64,000 nt of DNA from Prostheceraeus crozeri (taxonomy: Eukaryota; Platyhelminthes; Polycladida; Euryleptidae). Under the pieces are notes generated by a model. That model was not told the origin of the DNA. It saw only the letters and a program-made list of their open reading frames with translations, and ran no database searches. The stretch's first letter is position 1, and each line of letters opens with the position of its first letter. This document shows positions 11,029 to 20,572 of the stretch, in pieces. The DNA lies in assembly GCA_907163375.1 (NCBI GenBank), contig CAJQUW010015427.1, forward strand, positions 62,001 to 126,000, given 5' to 3'. The translations under genes and the position numbers were made by a program.

Positions 11029-11862
11029 TTAGCGAGAGATATTTTCCGCTTCTTCCCACAATAACATGAAGTCAGAATCAACTGCCTCTGACGCTTGTTC
11101 ACTGAATTTGCCGAGACTCACTTTGCGGAATTTGCAAAATTGTACCACGTGGTTGAGGATGACGTGAACAGATGTTGTTACAGTGACATCGAGAGACAGG
11201 TATGTATCTTTAAAATTGGCAATTTTTTGGATGTAATCGTCGGCTAATGTATATCTAAACACGCTTTGCGAACATCATTGAATCGACGAAATGCCTCAAC
11301 AAATTTCATAAGAGAAAATTCACCTTCTTGTATGACAATAGATTCCAAAACATCGATACAGTTCAGCAATTGTTTGCTCATGTTTCCATTAAATTCTCCA
11401 GAATGAAGACATGGACACGAGATTCCGACTTTTCGCAACCATTTCTTAGAAATGTCATCAGCTTTAGGAGAAGATCTCTCCATCTCTTTGAATAATTTGT
11501 TTGTTATTCGAAGGAGCAAATGAACTTCGGGGGGAGGAATACAGCGGATGAATATATCTTCATCTGCCCCGCTCAATATCGGCTCATGAACACAGATCTT
11601 GTAATTTTTGGCAAGTGTTCTACTTGATTTAGATTTTGATTCATTATACTCTCGCGACAGCTTGCGAACAGAACCCAAACTTCGAACAACATGACTCACG
11701 CTTCCAGATTTTTTAAAATCTTCCTTAGGCGATTCACACCACAAACACGGATAGGTGCTCCCATGAGCCTGGATGCCAGCTATGATGTTACCGATTTTCA
11801 AATCAACGGCATGGGTAAAGTTAAAATTCAAATTCAAAATGTTCAGGAGATCAAGAATGGTT
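11029..11862 (-). pseudogene. Truncated transposon-type protein of unknown function
   Basis: Two minus-strand pieces (11244-11862 and 11029-11262) form one decayed coding region, read in two overlapping frames. Visible motifs are AVDLKIGNIIAGIQAHGS, YPCLWCE, CVHEPIL, IPPPEVHLLLRITN and a C-terminal SEQASEA...DFMLLWE. This motif set (DLK, G-x-x-x-HAS, YPC-x-WC, PPPE-x-HLL, SEQ-x-x-E) recalls a protein family repeated many times in arthropod and cnidarian genomes, so it is probably transposon-borne. That is from memory, not a search. Its reaction is unknown; an RNase-H-fold transposase is a guess. The 5' part is missing because the coding sequence runs straight into the left end of element E0 at 11863. 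Confidence 0.5.
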
Positions 11863-13005
11863 AGTAGTAATCCCGTGGCAGGCGCAAGTCCAAAATGTGA
11901 AATGCTGACTCATCCCCCCTCTGGAAGGAAGGTGAGGGAGGTGGCCAAGGATGTGTTGGGAGGAATGGGTCCGAGAGGAGGAAACGGGTCCTTACCCCCC
12001 CCTCTGGAAGGAAGGAAGGATGAACTGTGAGGCAAGGGGTAGGAAGGAAGGTGATAGGAATGTGTGAGGGATAGAGTGAGGAAAGGGTGGGTGTTGTTGG
12101 TTTTGGGATGAGAAAAGTTGGAAATCGTCATGAAGGAGGGTTCGGATGTGAAAGTACAGTTTAGATTTGGAATCTGCGTGAAATTTTGGGTGGGGAAAGA
12201 CGGCGGGAGGAGTTTTCCTGAGAGGCAAGGGGTGGAGCGGCAGAGTTGGAAAAGTCGGGTGTTGGATTTTTTGGAATGAGAAAAGTCGTTTTTCGTCATG
12301 AAGGAGGGTTCAGATGTGAAAACGGAGCCCAGATTCGGACTCTACGTGAAATTTTGGCTTAGGAAGGATGTTTCCAGCAAAATCGGAGAGAAAAAATTTT
12401 GACGACGTCCCCCCCCCCTCCTGTCAAACTTCCAACTTTGGTGTTAGAGATCGTAGAAAGTCGTGCAATAGTTCATTTGAAAGCTAAGAGTGAGAAAAAT
12501 TCAGTGGAAGGCTCGGTTTGGTCCATTTTTCCTGGGTTAAGGAAGGAAAATGGCAGGAAAACGTCAGAGTTGGAAAAGGCGGATGTTGGATCTTTTGGGA
12601 TGAGAAAAGTCGTTTTTCGTCATGAAGGAGGGTTCGGATGGGAAAACGGAGGCCAGATTCGGACTCTACGTGAAATTTTGGGTTAGAAAGGATGTTTTCA
12701 GCAAAATCGAAGAGAAAACGTTTTGACGACGTCCCCCCCCCTCCTGTCAAATTTCCAACTTTGGCTGTAGAGATCGTAGAGTGTCATGCAATAGCTCGTT
12801 TGAAAGCTAAGAATGAGACAAAATTCAGTGGAAGACACGGCTTGTTCCTATCTGCCTTCGTTTAGAGGTGAGGCGTTATTGAAAATTTTGGACATTGGCG
12901 AAAAAACGACAGAGTTAGAATTTTTACGAAAATCGCTCTAGCGGGTGAAGCAAGTCTCGGACGGGTAAACAGAGACCAGATTTGGAATCAGCGTGCCATT
13001 CTGCA
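11863..13005 (+). repeat. E0 G-rich terminal repeat
   Basis: Matches 53962-55105 over its length, both beginning AGTAGTAATCCC and both ending near GGAATCAGCGTGCCATTCT. Inside it a unit with GATGAGAAAAGTCGTTTTTC, ATGAAGGAGGGTTC and ATTCGGA is repeated about three times (near 12110, 12275 and 12595). G and C runs (CCCCCCCC at 11995, 12410 and 12733) are frequent. Open frames on both strands here are by-products of the skewed composition and are not genes. Confidence 0.75.
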
Positions 13006-13050
13006 TCTGAATGTCATTCATGCTATGTCTCCAAAGTGATAGGAAGAAAG

Positions 13051-13473
13051 ATGACAGAAGCAGTAGAGTTTACGAATGAATTTTGTTCACTATGTTTTCA
13101 TCGACAAAGTCTTCGTGGTGTGATTAGGGACTACATCATCTCATTTTATCATGAGGAGGCAGACTTAAAATTTGCTATCGCTAAAGGTTACTTCGTTTTC
13201 CAACAGCTCATGGACAGTTTGATAAATACAGATGTGAAAGGACGATTAGTTGCAGAGATTGAATTTGAGAAAGTGACTGATGAACATGCAGGTGAGCGTG
13301 TAGCGTTTCAGTTTGCATCCTATTCTGCAGAGACGATACATGATCCCAAAGATTTCTATCAGCGACACATGGCAAAAATTGCATCTCGACTAGCTTCATT
13401 TCATGAGCATGGATCCAACTTGCTCTTATGTCGCATAAAACACATTCATATTCAACTCAATGTGCTAAACTAG
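13051..13473 (+). CDS. PolB N-terminal-type domain protein, stand-alone (E0)
   Basis: A 141-codon frame starting MTEAVEFTNEFC. I chose this ATG because the sequence before 13005 belongs to the terminal repeat. Recognisable parts are LRGVIRDYIISFYHEEADL, LVAEIEFEKV, VAFQFASYSAETIHD, FYQRHMAKIASRLASF and HGSNLLLCRIKHIHIQLN. The same order of blocks occurs in the minus-strand protein at 58609-59061 and, in a larger protein, upstream of the polymerase at 60985-61357 and in the P2 polymerase N-terminus (FMFEAQLRESGWRFVKIL). It is therefore a single-domain relative of the N-terminal region of this PolB type. Function unknown; a role in replication initiation or protein priming is only an inference. 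The frame looks whole. Confidence 0.6.
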   Translation: MTEAVEFTNEFCSLCFHRQSLRGVIRDYIISFYHEEADLKFAIAKGYFVFQQLMDSLINTDVKGRLVAEIEFEKVTDEHAGERVAFQFASYSAETIHDPKDFYQRHMAKIASRLASFHEHGSNLLLCRIKHIHIQLNVLN

Positions 13474-13570
13474 ATTTGACTACAAGATTTGGGAAGAGCA
13501 TTCATGAGTCAGTCGTCCGCGTGAGTCCTTTTTCCCTGCCGCAACGAAGTCAGGGGAGAAACGGAGGTTT

Positions 13571-13620
13571 CTGATTGGCTCACATAGTGTCAAATGTGGA
13601 TTCGCAGGAGACTATAAAAA
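13571..13620 (+). promoter_or_regulatory. E0 TATA promoter with inverted CCAAT box
   Basis: GATTGG (inverted CCAAT) at 13573 lies about 40 bp upstream of TATAAAAA at 13613-13620. The E3 promoter at 59159-59210 has the same pair at the same spacing. Confidence 0.55.
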
Positions 13621-13748
13621 CAGACGTCTCCCCATTTTCTCTTCATTTCATTCTCTTGACTTGGAAAGCGTGTGTGACTTGCGAAAGGCATTCTCCCCTC
13701 TCAATTTTGTCTGATTTAATCCTGTTTGCAAATTTACAAGTGAGTATC

Positions 13749-13967
13749 ATGACGGTGTGGCCTAAACCTTGCCAACATTTTAGAAGAGAGACGCAGGAGA
13801 GTGTGTGGCCGATGATTGTACAAGTTTATTTTGTTGAACCATCACCACCACCACCACCTCTACCACCTAGACGCTTTACCTTTAAGTCTTTTAGGGAATT
13901 GAAACTCAATTCGGGTCCTAAGCCCAAGACATTTAATTTAATTTACTGGACGATGACGAAGACTTAG
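13749..13967 (+). CDS. Short proline-rich ORF (E0)
   Basis: A 73-codon frame from ATG 13749 with PSPPPPPLPPRR in its middle and a basic tail. A donor-like AAGTGAGT at 13738 lies just before the ATG, so the real transcript could be spliced differently. E3 also has a proline-rich gene near its promoter (59215-60670), so the two may correspond. No domain recognised. Confidence 0.35.
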   Translation: MTVWPKPCQHFRRETQESVWPMIVQVYFVEPSPPPPPLPPRRFTFKSFRELKLNSGPKPKTFNLIYWTMTKT

Positions 13968-14068
13968 ACTTTGGTGATAAGCTTTAAATCATGTGAACGC
14001 TCCAAAAGGTCCTCCTAAGTAATGCCACCTCATATGTCACTGCGAAGCTAACAATTTTCTTTTCTCTG

Positions 14069-14809
14069 ATGATCATGAATGTACTTAGTGGTATTAGTGG
14101 TATTCTTTCGTTACAGACTGCCATGGCCATGAATCCTACTCCAACTGCTGCATCACTGCATCCTCAACATCTCGAGCTGTGGAATCCGAAAATTGAAAAG
14201 ATAATTCACGGCTATCCCAGCTACAAACAACAAGTGCGCTACAACGGTGTTCGACATTTTCTTCAAACGCCGGCGGTATACTTACCAAAGGTGGATACGC
14301 AAGTAAGTCGTTGCGGTCAAAACCTGAGTATCCCTATTGATAATTGGTTGCGTTAGCAGCTTGACATTTTAGAAGACGTTGTGAGGCAAAAGGCTCTTAT
14401 TCCTACTGAACTATTACAGTTGTGGCCAGAAAAAAACTTCTTATTATAAACCTTTGTGCCGCGGCACTCGCTGCTATATTTTGCAAAGCAAGTATTGTAA
14501 AGTCACTTCAGGAGTGACAGTTGAACAGTCAGTTGAAACAGAATTGTCATCGTTAGGTGCAGGCTTTTATTCCTTTCATATTGGGGTGCCTGCTGTTTAT
14601 GTGGGACCTCATCAACTGACGGTAATTTGATTTCTCTCAATTTGCGCATTTCTCAAATTCATCATCAACCTGAGTTAACAGGTCTTGATCACATTGAAAA
14701 AGTCATTGATTCTTGCGTCAAAGAGTGTCAGGAACCTGTCACTAAACCTAGACGTCGTCGCGCATCAAAAAAAGATGGCGCTACCAAAGATAAATCTTCA
14801 GTTTCGTAA
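14069..14809 (+). pseudogene. Unidentified E0 protein, broken
   Basis: Coding-like sequence in more than one frame. Visible stretches are LELWNPKIEKIIHGYPSY, VRYNGVRHFLQTPAVYLPK, a cysteine pair near 14475, ELSSLGAGFYSFHIGVPAVY and a basic tail KPRRRRASKKDG. I do not recognise it. The basic C-terminus and its place between a promoter and an exonuclease fit a nucleic-acid or virion role, which is inference only. Broken. Confidence 0.4.
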
Positions 14810-14951
14810 TCAGTTAGTATGTAGTGAATGTGGAAAACGTGGTCTTGCGCGTTATGTTCAAATAAAACATTGTAATCATGTTGTATGTTTTTTTTGTTAT
14901 GTAAAGGACAGACATCCTTGTAAATTTCCTGCTCAATGTATTATCTTGTAA
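14775..14951 (+). CDS. Small zinc-binding (RING-like) protein (E0)
   Basis: A 58-residue frame starting MALPKINLQF. It has paired cysteines CSECGKRG, then KHCNHVVCFFC and HPCKFPAQC, a C-x2-C...C-x-H-x2-C-x2-C...C-x5-C layout close to a RING or other treble-clef zinc fold. It overlaps the basic tail of the preceding frame. Whether it is a separate protein or the end of the previous one cannot be decided here. Confidence 0.45.
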   Translation: MALPKINLQFRNQLVCSECGKRGLARYVQIKHCNHVVCFFCYVKDRHPCKFPAQCIIL

Positions 14952-14975
14952 TGAAGTCTTTTTGATATTGTAGGT

Positions 14976-15517
14976 TGTCATCTAAATAGACAGTGAGGGA
15001 ACACCCATGCAGGAATTGAGTGCTATTGCAATGAGAAAAAGTGATCAAACTGTTGTTAGTGTATATCATAGATTTGCCTACTGTCCTCCACACAAAGACG
15101 AATGGTGACGACGTCATGTGCATGGACTTGATCCTTCTATTTTGATTCATATTGGATTTGTAAATGAAACGTATTTGATAAGTGATTTCAAACGGTGGCT
15201 CTCAGGCTTTCATATTGTTAAAATATTAGGAAATGATTCTGAACGAGAAGCAACAACACTTCAGTTGCACATTGATAATTTATATTTACCATGTTGGGTA
15301 GATCGTGTAAGACAAGACTATCATATGCATTGTGATCAAAAGAAGTTTAGAGATGAAATGATTTTTGATATGGCTATATGTTTCGGTGAGAGACATCACC
15401 TTTACAGACCACCATCCCATTGTAATACTAGAAATATAGCCACCTACATTGCAAAACTCTCTTCACGCTGGCATTGTACTCTCTATGACGTTTATGAACT
15501 GTATCTATACTATTGTC
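14976..15517 (+). pseudogene. DEDDh-type 3'-5' exonuclease (E0), cut by P1
   Basis: Motif I IDSEGTPMQELSAIAM (D-x-E) near 14985 is followed by FAYCPPHKDEW and HVHGLDPSIL, the P...HGL pattern common in DEDDh exonucleases. Next come HIVKILGNDSEREA (candidate motif II) and WHCTLYDVYELYLYY (motif III, H-x4-D). The order and spacing fit a proofreading-type nuclease of the RNase T / DnaQ fold. It is the last recognisable E0 gene, and P1 begins at 15518 inside its 3' end. Broken. Confidence 0.55.
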
Positions 15518-16000
15518 AGTAGTATATAGTGCGACATCCGGCGCGACGCTTCGCTTCGCTTTGTTTCGCTTTGCTTCGCTTCGCTTGCGCCGGATGTCAC
15601 ACTTTTGCGGGTTTTTTCAAAATTTTCAAAAAATCAAAATTTCAAAAATTTAAGTAGACTTCCAATTTCACGTGGCCGAAGGCCGAAGGGCGAAAAGTTA
15701 GGTAGTGACAAATTTTCAAAAAAATCAAAATTTCAAAAATTTAGGCGGTCTCAAAATATCACGTAATCGAAAATTTAGGCGGTCTCAAAATATCACGTGG
15801 ACGAAAATTTAGGTGGTCTCAAAATATCACGTAATCTAAAAAATATCACGTGGTCGAAAAATATCACGTAGCCGAAGGTCGAAAATGTAGGCAGATGAAT
15901 ATTTAGGTAGTCCAAAAAATATCACGTAGTCTTAATATACCAGAAGATTGTATTCAAAATATTTCTTTAAAAATGGAAACCTCAGAAATGGAAGGAACTT
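15518..16000 (+). repeat. P1 left terminal inverted repeat (TIR-A)
   Basis: Matches 32580-33065 inverted. It contains a hairpin close to the tip (15533-15598), about five imperfect copies of an AAAATATCACGTGG unit between 15670 and 15940, and extends into the first codons of the first gene (ATGGAAACCTCAGAAATGG). Confidence 0.9.
15533..15598. repeat. Terminal hairpin of GCTTCGC repeats in TIR-A
   Basis: The arms GACATCCGGCGC (15533-15544) and GCGCCGGATGTC (15587-15598) enclose a GCTTCGCTTCGC...-type repeat of about 42 bp. The inverted copy is at 32985-33051. Such a stem near the tip of a protein-primed genome could mark an origin; that is inference. Confidence 0.75.
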
Positions 16001-16762
16001 CGTCGGGGACGGCGACGATAACGGCGACGACGAAAATTGAAGAAGCCTCAAAAATGGAAGGAATAAAGTGGAAGAAACCGCAAGAATATTACCTTCGTTA
16101 TCATATGAACATAGTTCTACTTTAATGAACATTGAAAAGTTTAACATCGAAAAGATGAATAACGAAAAACACAAAGATAGAGTTAGGTATATGAAAGATA
16201 AAGAATCTCAATTATTATTAAGATTAGAGCATTATAAAAAATTAAGAAAGAGATGGACCAAAGTTAAGAATGTAACACAAGGAATTGGCATATTCTTATC
16301 AATAATTTTAGGTGCTTTAACAATTGTTATATCTTCAGGTGTTTTAGTAATTCCAGTAGTTGCTACAGCTTTAACAGGTACGGGTGTTTTTGCAACTTCA
16401 CTTGTTACAATGTTAGATAAATCATTAATAACTAAGAAACGAAAATCATTAAAACTAAGCATTTACATATTAAAGTAGTCTATGACAAATTGCATTACTA
16501 CTTTCAAAGAGTATGTGATGATAATGTTATTACGTTAGATGAGATTGAAAAATTTGATCAAATAGCCAATGAAGTAAATCAAATATCATTTCAATTACAG
16601 TCAGAAAAAGTTGATGATAAGAATAAACAGGATGGCAAAATTTCTGGTGATGGTAAAATTTCTAATGAAGAAAATGACAAATTTTTTTTAGAAGACCTAA
16701 AAACTTTAAGCGAAAATTTAAGCAAAACTTTATTAAACAAAACTTTATTAAACAAAACTTAA
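15973..16762 (+). pseudogene. P1 early membrane protein
   Basis: An N-terminal charged, helical region (KMNNEKHKDRVRYMKDKE) is followed by two hydrophobic segments, IGIFLSIILGALTIVISSG and VIPVVATALTGTGVFATS, then a basic stretch and an acidic, glutamine- and asparagine-rich tail (ITLDEIEKFDQIANEV). This is a two-pass or hairpin membrane protein with a helical N-terminal domain. The counterpart at 33658-34367 is nearly identical. It is the first gene inside the left terminal repeat. I know no named function; membrane remodelling or entry is possible. Fossil, broken. Confidence 0.55.
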
Positions 16763-16817
16763 AACGAGAAACCTTTAAACGAAAGGATGTTAGACAACAA
16801 AGCAATAACAAAATAAT

Positions 16818-17744
16818 TTGTTCAGTAAAATGTTTTTGTTGTATTCCAATGTTACCACGAAATTCAAATATTATATTTTAAAAATTGATAAAATTAAAGC
16901 TGATAATTTTAAAAGAATTAAACAATTAGGAGAGTTAATAAAACAAAGAAATATTATGAAAGAAAATCATATTCAACATAGAATGATAAAAGCTGGCATT
17001 CAATCTGATATGTTTGAAAAAATGCAGCAAACCGAGCAAGTAAAAACTGATTTTGAAAAAACTATGGAACCATTTAAAACTCTTGAAAAAGAACTTACAA
17101 ATAATGATAAAGAAATTAATATAACAGATCCAGAACACAAAACTATATTAGATGACTATGTATTACTAGAATCAAACATTAATAAGAAATTACCAAAATC
17201 TATGCAATTTGAACATTCTATTTCATTTATAGATGGAAAAACAATACCTAGATTTTATCTCGGACAAAAAGAAATATTTCCACAACTTTTTCGAGGTTTA
17301 ATTTTTTCACCAGATAAATGTGCTTTTAATTTAGATAGAAATTTTGTTGATCTTTTAAGAGGAGCAGATTTAAATAATTATGCTGTAGAAGATCTCATAA
17401 ATTATAAAGCTATGTTAGATAGAGTTAAAGCAGGAAAAACTCTTAAACGTCATAGAGAATTAGAAAATTTATTATCAACGGGGGTTACAGTAGGAAAAGG
17501 TTTTAAAACTGAAACAACTGTATTTTTACCAGATGATCCACAAGAACTACTAAATAGATTAAATATTTTAATATCGGCAATAAAAGAAGGACATAAGTCT
17601 AGTTTCAATGAAATTCATGCTATATTGAAAAGACTGTTAGAAATGAAGATTCTTAATGAAGAGGATTATAAAAGTACTTCGCCCGTAGCTGAAATATGTT
17701 GTTTTTTTAATTTTTTTATAAAAGATATTTATTCAAAATTTTAA
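16818..17744 (+). CDS. P1 coiled-coil protein of unknown function
   Basis: A 308-codon open frame. Residues about 25-125 are lysine/glutamate-rich and helical (IKQLGELIKQRNIMKENH). The middle has a compact region with SISFIDGKTIPRFYLGQK and FSPDKCAFNLDRNFVDLL, then LLSTGVTVGKGFKTETTVF. The C-terminal helix pair EIHAILKRLLE...EEDYK resembles a short LL-x-x-G-x-I-x-x-x-x-Y motif seen in several integrative elements. The counterpart at 34423-35310 is over 90 percent identical by eye. It lies between the membrane protein and the penton-like gene, so a virion or assembly role is likely but not shown. Confidence 0.6.
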   Translation: MFSKMFLLYSNVTTKFKYYILKIDKIKADNFKRIKQLGELIKQRNIMKENHIQHRMIKAGIQSDMFEKMQQTEQVKTDFEKTMEPFKTLEKELTNNDKEINITDPEHKTILDDYVLLESNINKKLPKSMQFEHSISFIDGKTIPRFYLGQKEIFPQLFRGLIFSPDKCAFNLDRNFVDLLRGADLNNYAVEDLINYKAMLDRVKAGKTLKRHRELENLLSTGVTVGKGFKTETTVFLPDDPQELLNRLNILISAIKEGHKSSFNEIHAILKRLLEMKILNEEDYKSTSPVAEICCFFNFFIKDIYSKF

Positions 17745-17751
17745 CTAAAAA

Positions 17752-18540
17752 ATGTGTTCAGCAGATTTAGACAAAATTAATTATCATTTAGAAAATCTAA
17801 CAGAGATTTTGGATTCATCAAAATTTAGTACGACGTTAAAAATTATAACAACTACTTCATCACACACTTGTAATTTAGAACCCATTCTACATTTGGAACA
17901 AAATAGAAATTATCAAATTGCATTGACTAGTTTCTCCACATTTAACACTATTCAAAACGTTATTAAAGATGTGAATGACCAATTTAGATATTCTACTGAT
18001 AAAGGTAAAACGTGGAAAACACTAACTTTTCTTCCTGGTTCTTACGAAGTTGAATCAATATCAAATGAAATTAAGAGACATTTAGGTATACCATTTTAAG
18101 ATAAGAAACAATTACATTTTGCAGTTGAACCGGCAGTTAATAAATTTTCTCTTACTTTAGACGAAAATCATCAAGTTGATTTTAATCATGATAGATCATT
18201 GTCAAAGCTATTAGGATTTAATAAACAAACTTATAGTCAAGGTTATCATTTAGGTGAGAAGATTCCAAAAATAACTGAAATAAATTCAATTGTTGTACAT
18301 TGTGACATTATTGAAGGAGGATATATAATTGGTAAATTGTCAAATTTAATATTCAGTTTTCCAGCTTTTACTGTACCCATTGGTTATAGATTAAAAGTAT
18401 TTCCACAAACATTGATATATTTCCCTATTACAAGAAAAACTATTAACAACATCAGCATTAGAATCACTGATGAGAAAGGACAAGAAATAAATTTTGGAGG
18501 TGAAGAGATTATGATAGATCTTTTGGTTCGGGAGGTATAA
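17752..18540 (+). pseudogene. P1 penton-like minor capsid protein
   Basis: About 260 residues, beta-rich. Family-typical blocks are RNYQIALTSFSTFNTIQNV near the start, FLPGSYEVESISNEIKR, LSKLLGF, then INSIVVHCDIIEGGYIIG, FPAFTVPIGYRLKVFPQ and INFGGEEIMIDLLVRE at the C-terminus. This pattern (a V-x-C-x-I-x-x-G-x-Y strand, P-x-GY, E-I-x-I-x-L-x-x-R-E) is that of Polinton and adintovirus penton (single jelly-roll) proteins, which cap the five-fold vertices. The counterpart is at 35407-36209. It lies directly upstream of the ATPase, as in other Polintons. Broken. Confidence 0.8.
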
Positions 18541-18618
18541 ACTCCCACGCGAAGCTAGAGAAGTTTAATTTTCTTCTTCTTCTTCTTTTAAAATAAAAAT
18601 ACAATTTTTTATTAAAAA

Positions 18619-19384
18619 ATGAGTGAAGTGCCCCCATTAAATAAAAAACTCAAATTTAATCATCATCCAAACTTATCTAATAAAGTTTTGTCAGTTATTT
18701 GTGGAAGATCAGGATGTGGAAAAACGTATCTATTATTTAAAATTTTAACGACTCCAAATTTTTTGGATTATAACAATCGTATAATTTATACAACAACAGC
18801 AGAACAACCCGTCTATCAATTTTTAAAATATGGATTTGAAAATAATCTTACAAAAAACAGCAATTGCTTCATTATTCAAAGAATATGAAAATTCTGAATA
18901 TGAAGAAGAAATAAGTTCGTGGTGTGAAGAAGCAGCAAAAAATGATCAGTTAGTAGAATCTAATAAAAAGAAACACATAAAGATACAATTAATAGATGAT
19001 AGTGGTAATATGCAAGATCCTAGTAAACTAGATAAAAGAATGAAACATTGTGTAATTTTTGATGATTGTGTTAATGATAAAAATCAGTCAGTTCAGAGAA
19101 ATTATTTCACAAGAGGTAGACATAATAACTGTAGTGTTTTTTATTTAACACAAAGTATGTATTCATTAGACGGAAGTGTTATTAGAAAGAATGCAAATAT
19201 ATTTATACTATTTGAAATAAATGCAAGAAACTTAAGTGATTTGTTAAGAGATTTATGTGTAAGAAATAAAGATGAATTCAAACAATCGTGTAACAATGCT
19301 TGGTCAAAAGATTATGGCTTTATTACAATTAATATTGATACAAAAATTCATGATGGAGTTATAGAAGATTTGTTCTCTTACTAA
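18619..19384 (+). pseudogene. P1 FtsK/HerA-type genome-packaging ATPase
   Basis: Walker A VICGRSGCGKTYLL lies about 30 residues from the start. Walker B MKHCVIFDD is preceded by an insert with QLIDDSGNMQDP. The sensor strand CSVFYLTQSMY ends in glutamine, and the arginine-containing NANIFILFEINARNLSDLL follows. These are the hallmarks of A32-like packaging ATPases of Polintons and large DNA viruses, which pump DNA into preformed capsids. It follows the penton gene by about 80 bp. The upstream spacer carries a GCGAAGC mini-hairpin shared with P2. Broken. Confidence 0.85.
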
Positions 19385-19470
19385 GCTTCGCCCAGACTGA
19401 AAGTCGATAGAAAATATTTTCGCGGAGTGATCGAACGGAGCGATCGAACGGAGTGACCGAATAATTTTTT
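19385..19470. repeat. Short palindromic repeats after the P1 ATPase
   Basis: GCTTCGCCC at 19386, then three CGGAG(T/C)GA(T/C)CGA units between 19424 and 19461 form overlapping small hairpins. They belong to the GCGAAGC-type dispersed repeats found through P1 and P2 and are absent at the same place in P2. Confidence 0.6.
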
Positions 19471-19506
19471 TTTTATAAATTTTTTGTTAATAAAAATAAA
19501 AAAAAT

Positions 19507-19842
19507 ATGTTGAATGCTTACAAGATAGAGCATGTACCAGTTTTAAAAGATTATCGTCATCCTACAAATCCTGTAAATTCGAAGAAAGAAGTTAGATTTT
19601 ATTATCATCATAAATACGTAGCGCTCGTTACAGATTATAAAACAAAACATGGTATTTAACTGTGTGTTAAAACAAAAGACTTTCCACTTTGTTTAAGAAG
19701 TTTCCGAGTATTTTTGGCGTATAATAATTTATGGTGGTTGGTTAAGAAAGAACATTTAACAACACATGAATTAGAAACATTACATCAATTACATATTCCT
19801 GTGTATATCCAACGAATTTGGCGGAACCGAGGTTCTATGTAA
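19507..19842 (+). pseudogene. P1 small protein, unidentified
   Basis: A coding-like stretch of about 110 codons beginning MLNAYKIEHVPVLKDYRHP, with aromatic-rich middle (FYYHHKYVALVTDYK) and a C-terminal YIQRIWRNRGSM. It occurs only in P1, between the ATPase and the polymerase-linked genes. No family recognised. Broken. Confidence 0.4.
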
Positions 19843-19867
19843 AAATACATTTTTTCTTTTAAAAAAT

Positions 19868-20572
19868 ATGAATCGTGAAATGTCTCTCGGACAAACGTCT
19901 AGGATTGATGAATTAATCAAGAAACAAACTGTTGAGTTTGATGCGCAAATTAAACATAGTAAACGTAGTAAACCTATTAAAAAACAGAAACGTACTAGGC
20001 GTAGTATTAGACGTAATATTAAAAAACAGAAAAGTGGAACAAAAGAAATATTAGAAACTCCTATTACTGATATATTTTTTGATGATAGAATTAAGGATGA
20101 ACTTGGTGATGATTTATGTAATTTATTTAATCCAAATGAAATTAAATATGAAAATGTATCTTTTATTAATGTAGTAAATGATATGCGGAAACTGTTAGCA
20201 CATGGTAAAATTATTAATTTACTTGAAAAAGTTGTTAAAGATCAGGAAAATATAATTCAAAATTTTTACGTAACCGTCTATAATAAAAATTCATTTGAAA
20301 TATGGTTTTCGAATCTGGATGAGAAATCCGATGCTAACGAATGGATTTTTACAGGTAATGTTAAATATGAAGATTTTGGAATGAAGTTAGTACAAAGATC
20401 GCATAGAGGGGCAGGGATTAATATGAAATATAGAATCAAAGAATATTTCGGTGAATATTGTTATATTCCTTCTGAAGATTTTTGTTTTATTAAATGTTAT
20501 AATGTTTTTCGAGGTTTTAATGAAGAACAAGGAGAAATGATGAAAGAAATGTTTAATAATTTCTTATATTAA
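19868..20572 (+). CDS. P1 basic protein upstream of PolB
   Basis: An open frame of 234 codons. Residues about 28-60 are strongly basic (SKRSKPIKKQKRTRRSIRR), like a DNA-binding or nuclear localisation segment. The rest is mixed alpha/beta with ENVSFINVVNDMRKLL, NFYVTVYNKNSFEIWFSN and YCYIPSEDFCFIKCYNVF. It ends 28 bp before the polymerase start and is missing from P2, which has a different polymerase. It may be an N-terminal domain or terminal-protein partner of this PolB type. Protein-primed polymerases often have such a neighbour, but no serine/tyrosine priming site can be pointed to. Confidence 0.5.
   Translation: MNREMSLGQTSRIDELIKKQTVEFDAQIKHSKRSKPIKKQKRTRRSIRRNIKKQKSGTKEILETPITDIFFDDRIKDELGDDLCNLFNPNEIKYENVSFINVVNDMRKLLAHGKIINLLEKVVKDQENIIQNFYVTVYNKNSFEIWFSNLDEKSDANEWIFTGNVKYEDFGMKLVQRSHRGAGINMKYRIKEYFGEYCYIPSEDFCFIKCYNVFRGFNEEQGEMMKEMFNNFLY

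Larger units (their letters stand above)
11863..15517 (+). mobile_element. E0: Polinton-like element, left part, interrupted by P1
   Basis: It begins AGTAGTAATCCC with a G-rich terminal repeat of about 1.1 kb shared in the same orientation with E3 (53962). It then carries a PolB-N-terminal-like domain gene, a TATA promoter, a proline-rich ORF, an unidentified protein, a zinc-binding small protein and a DEDDh exonuclease. The exonuclease runs into the left terminus of P1 at 15518. The rest of the element is not recognisable beyond P2. It is broken, with at least five breaks besides the insertion. The Polinton affiliation rests on the AGTAGT terminus, the long terminal repeat and kinship with the E3 polymerase. 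Confidence 0.55.

Noticed and set aside
11910-12750. Several 80-130-codon frames on both strands
   Set aside because: They lie in the G-rich terminal repeat, are proline/serine-rich on one strand and glycine/arginine-rich on the other, and are products of composition.
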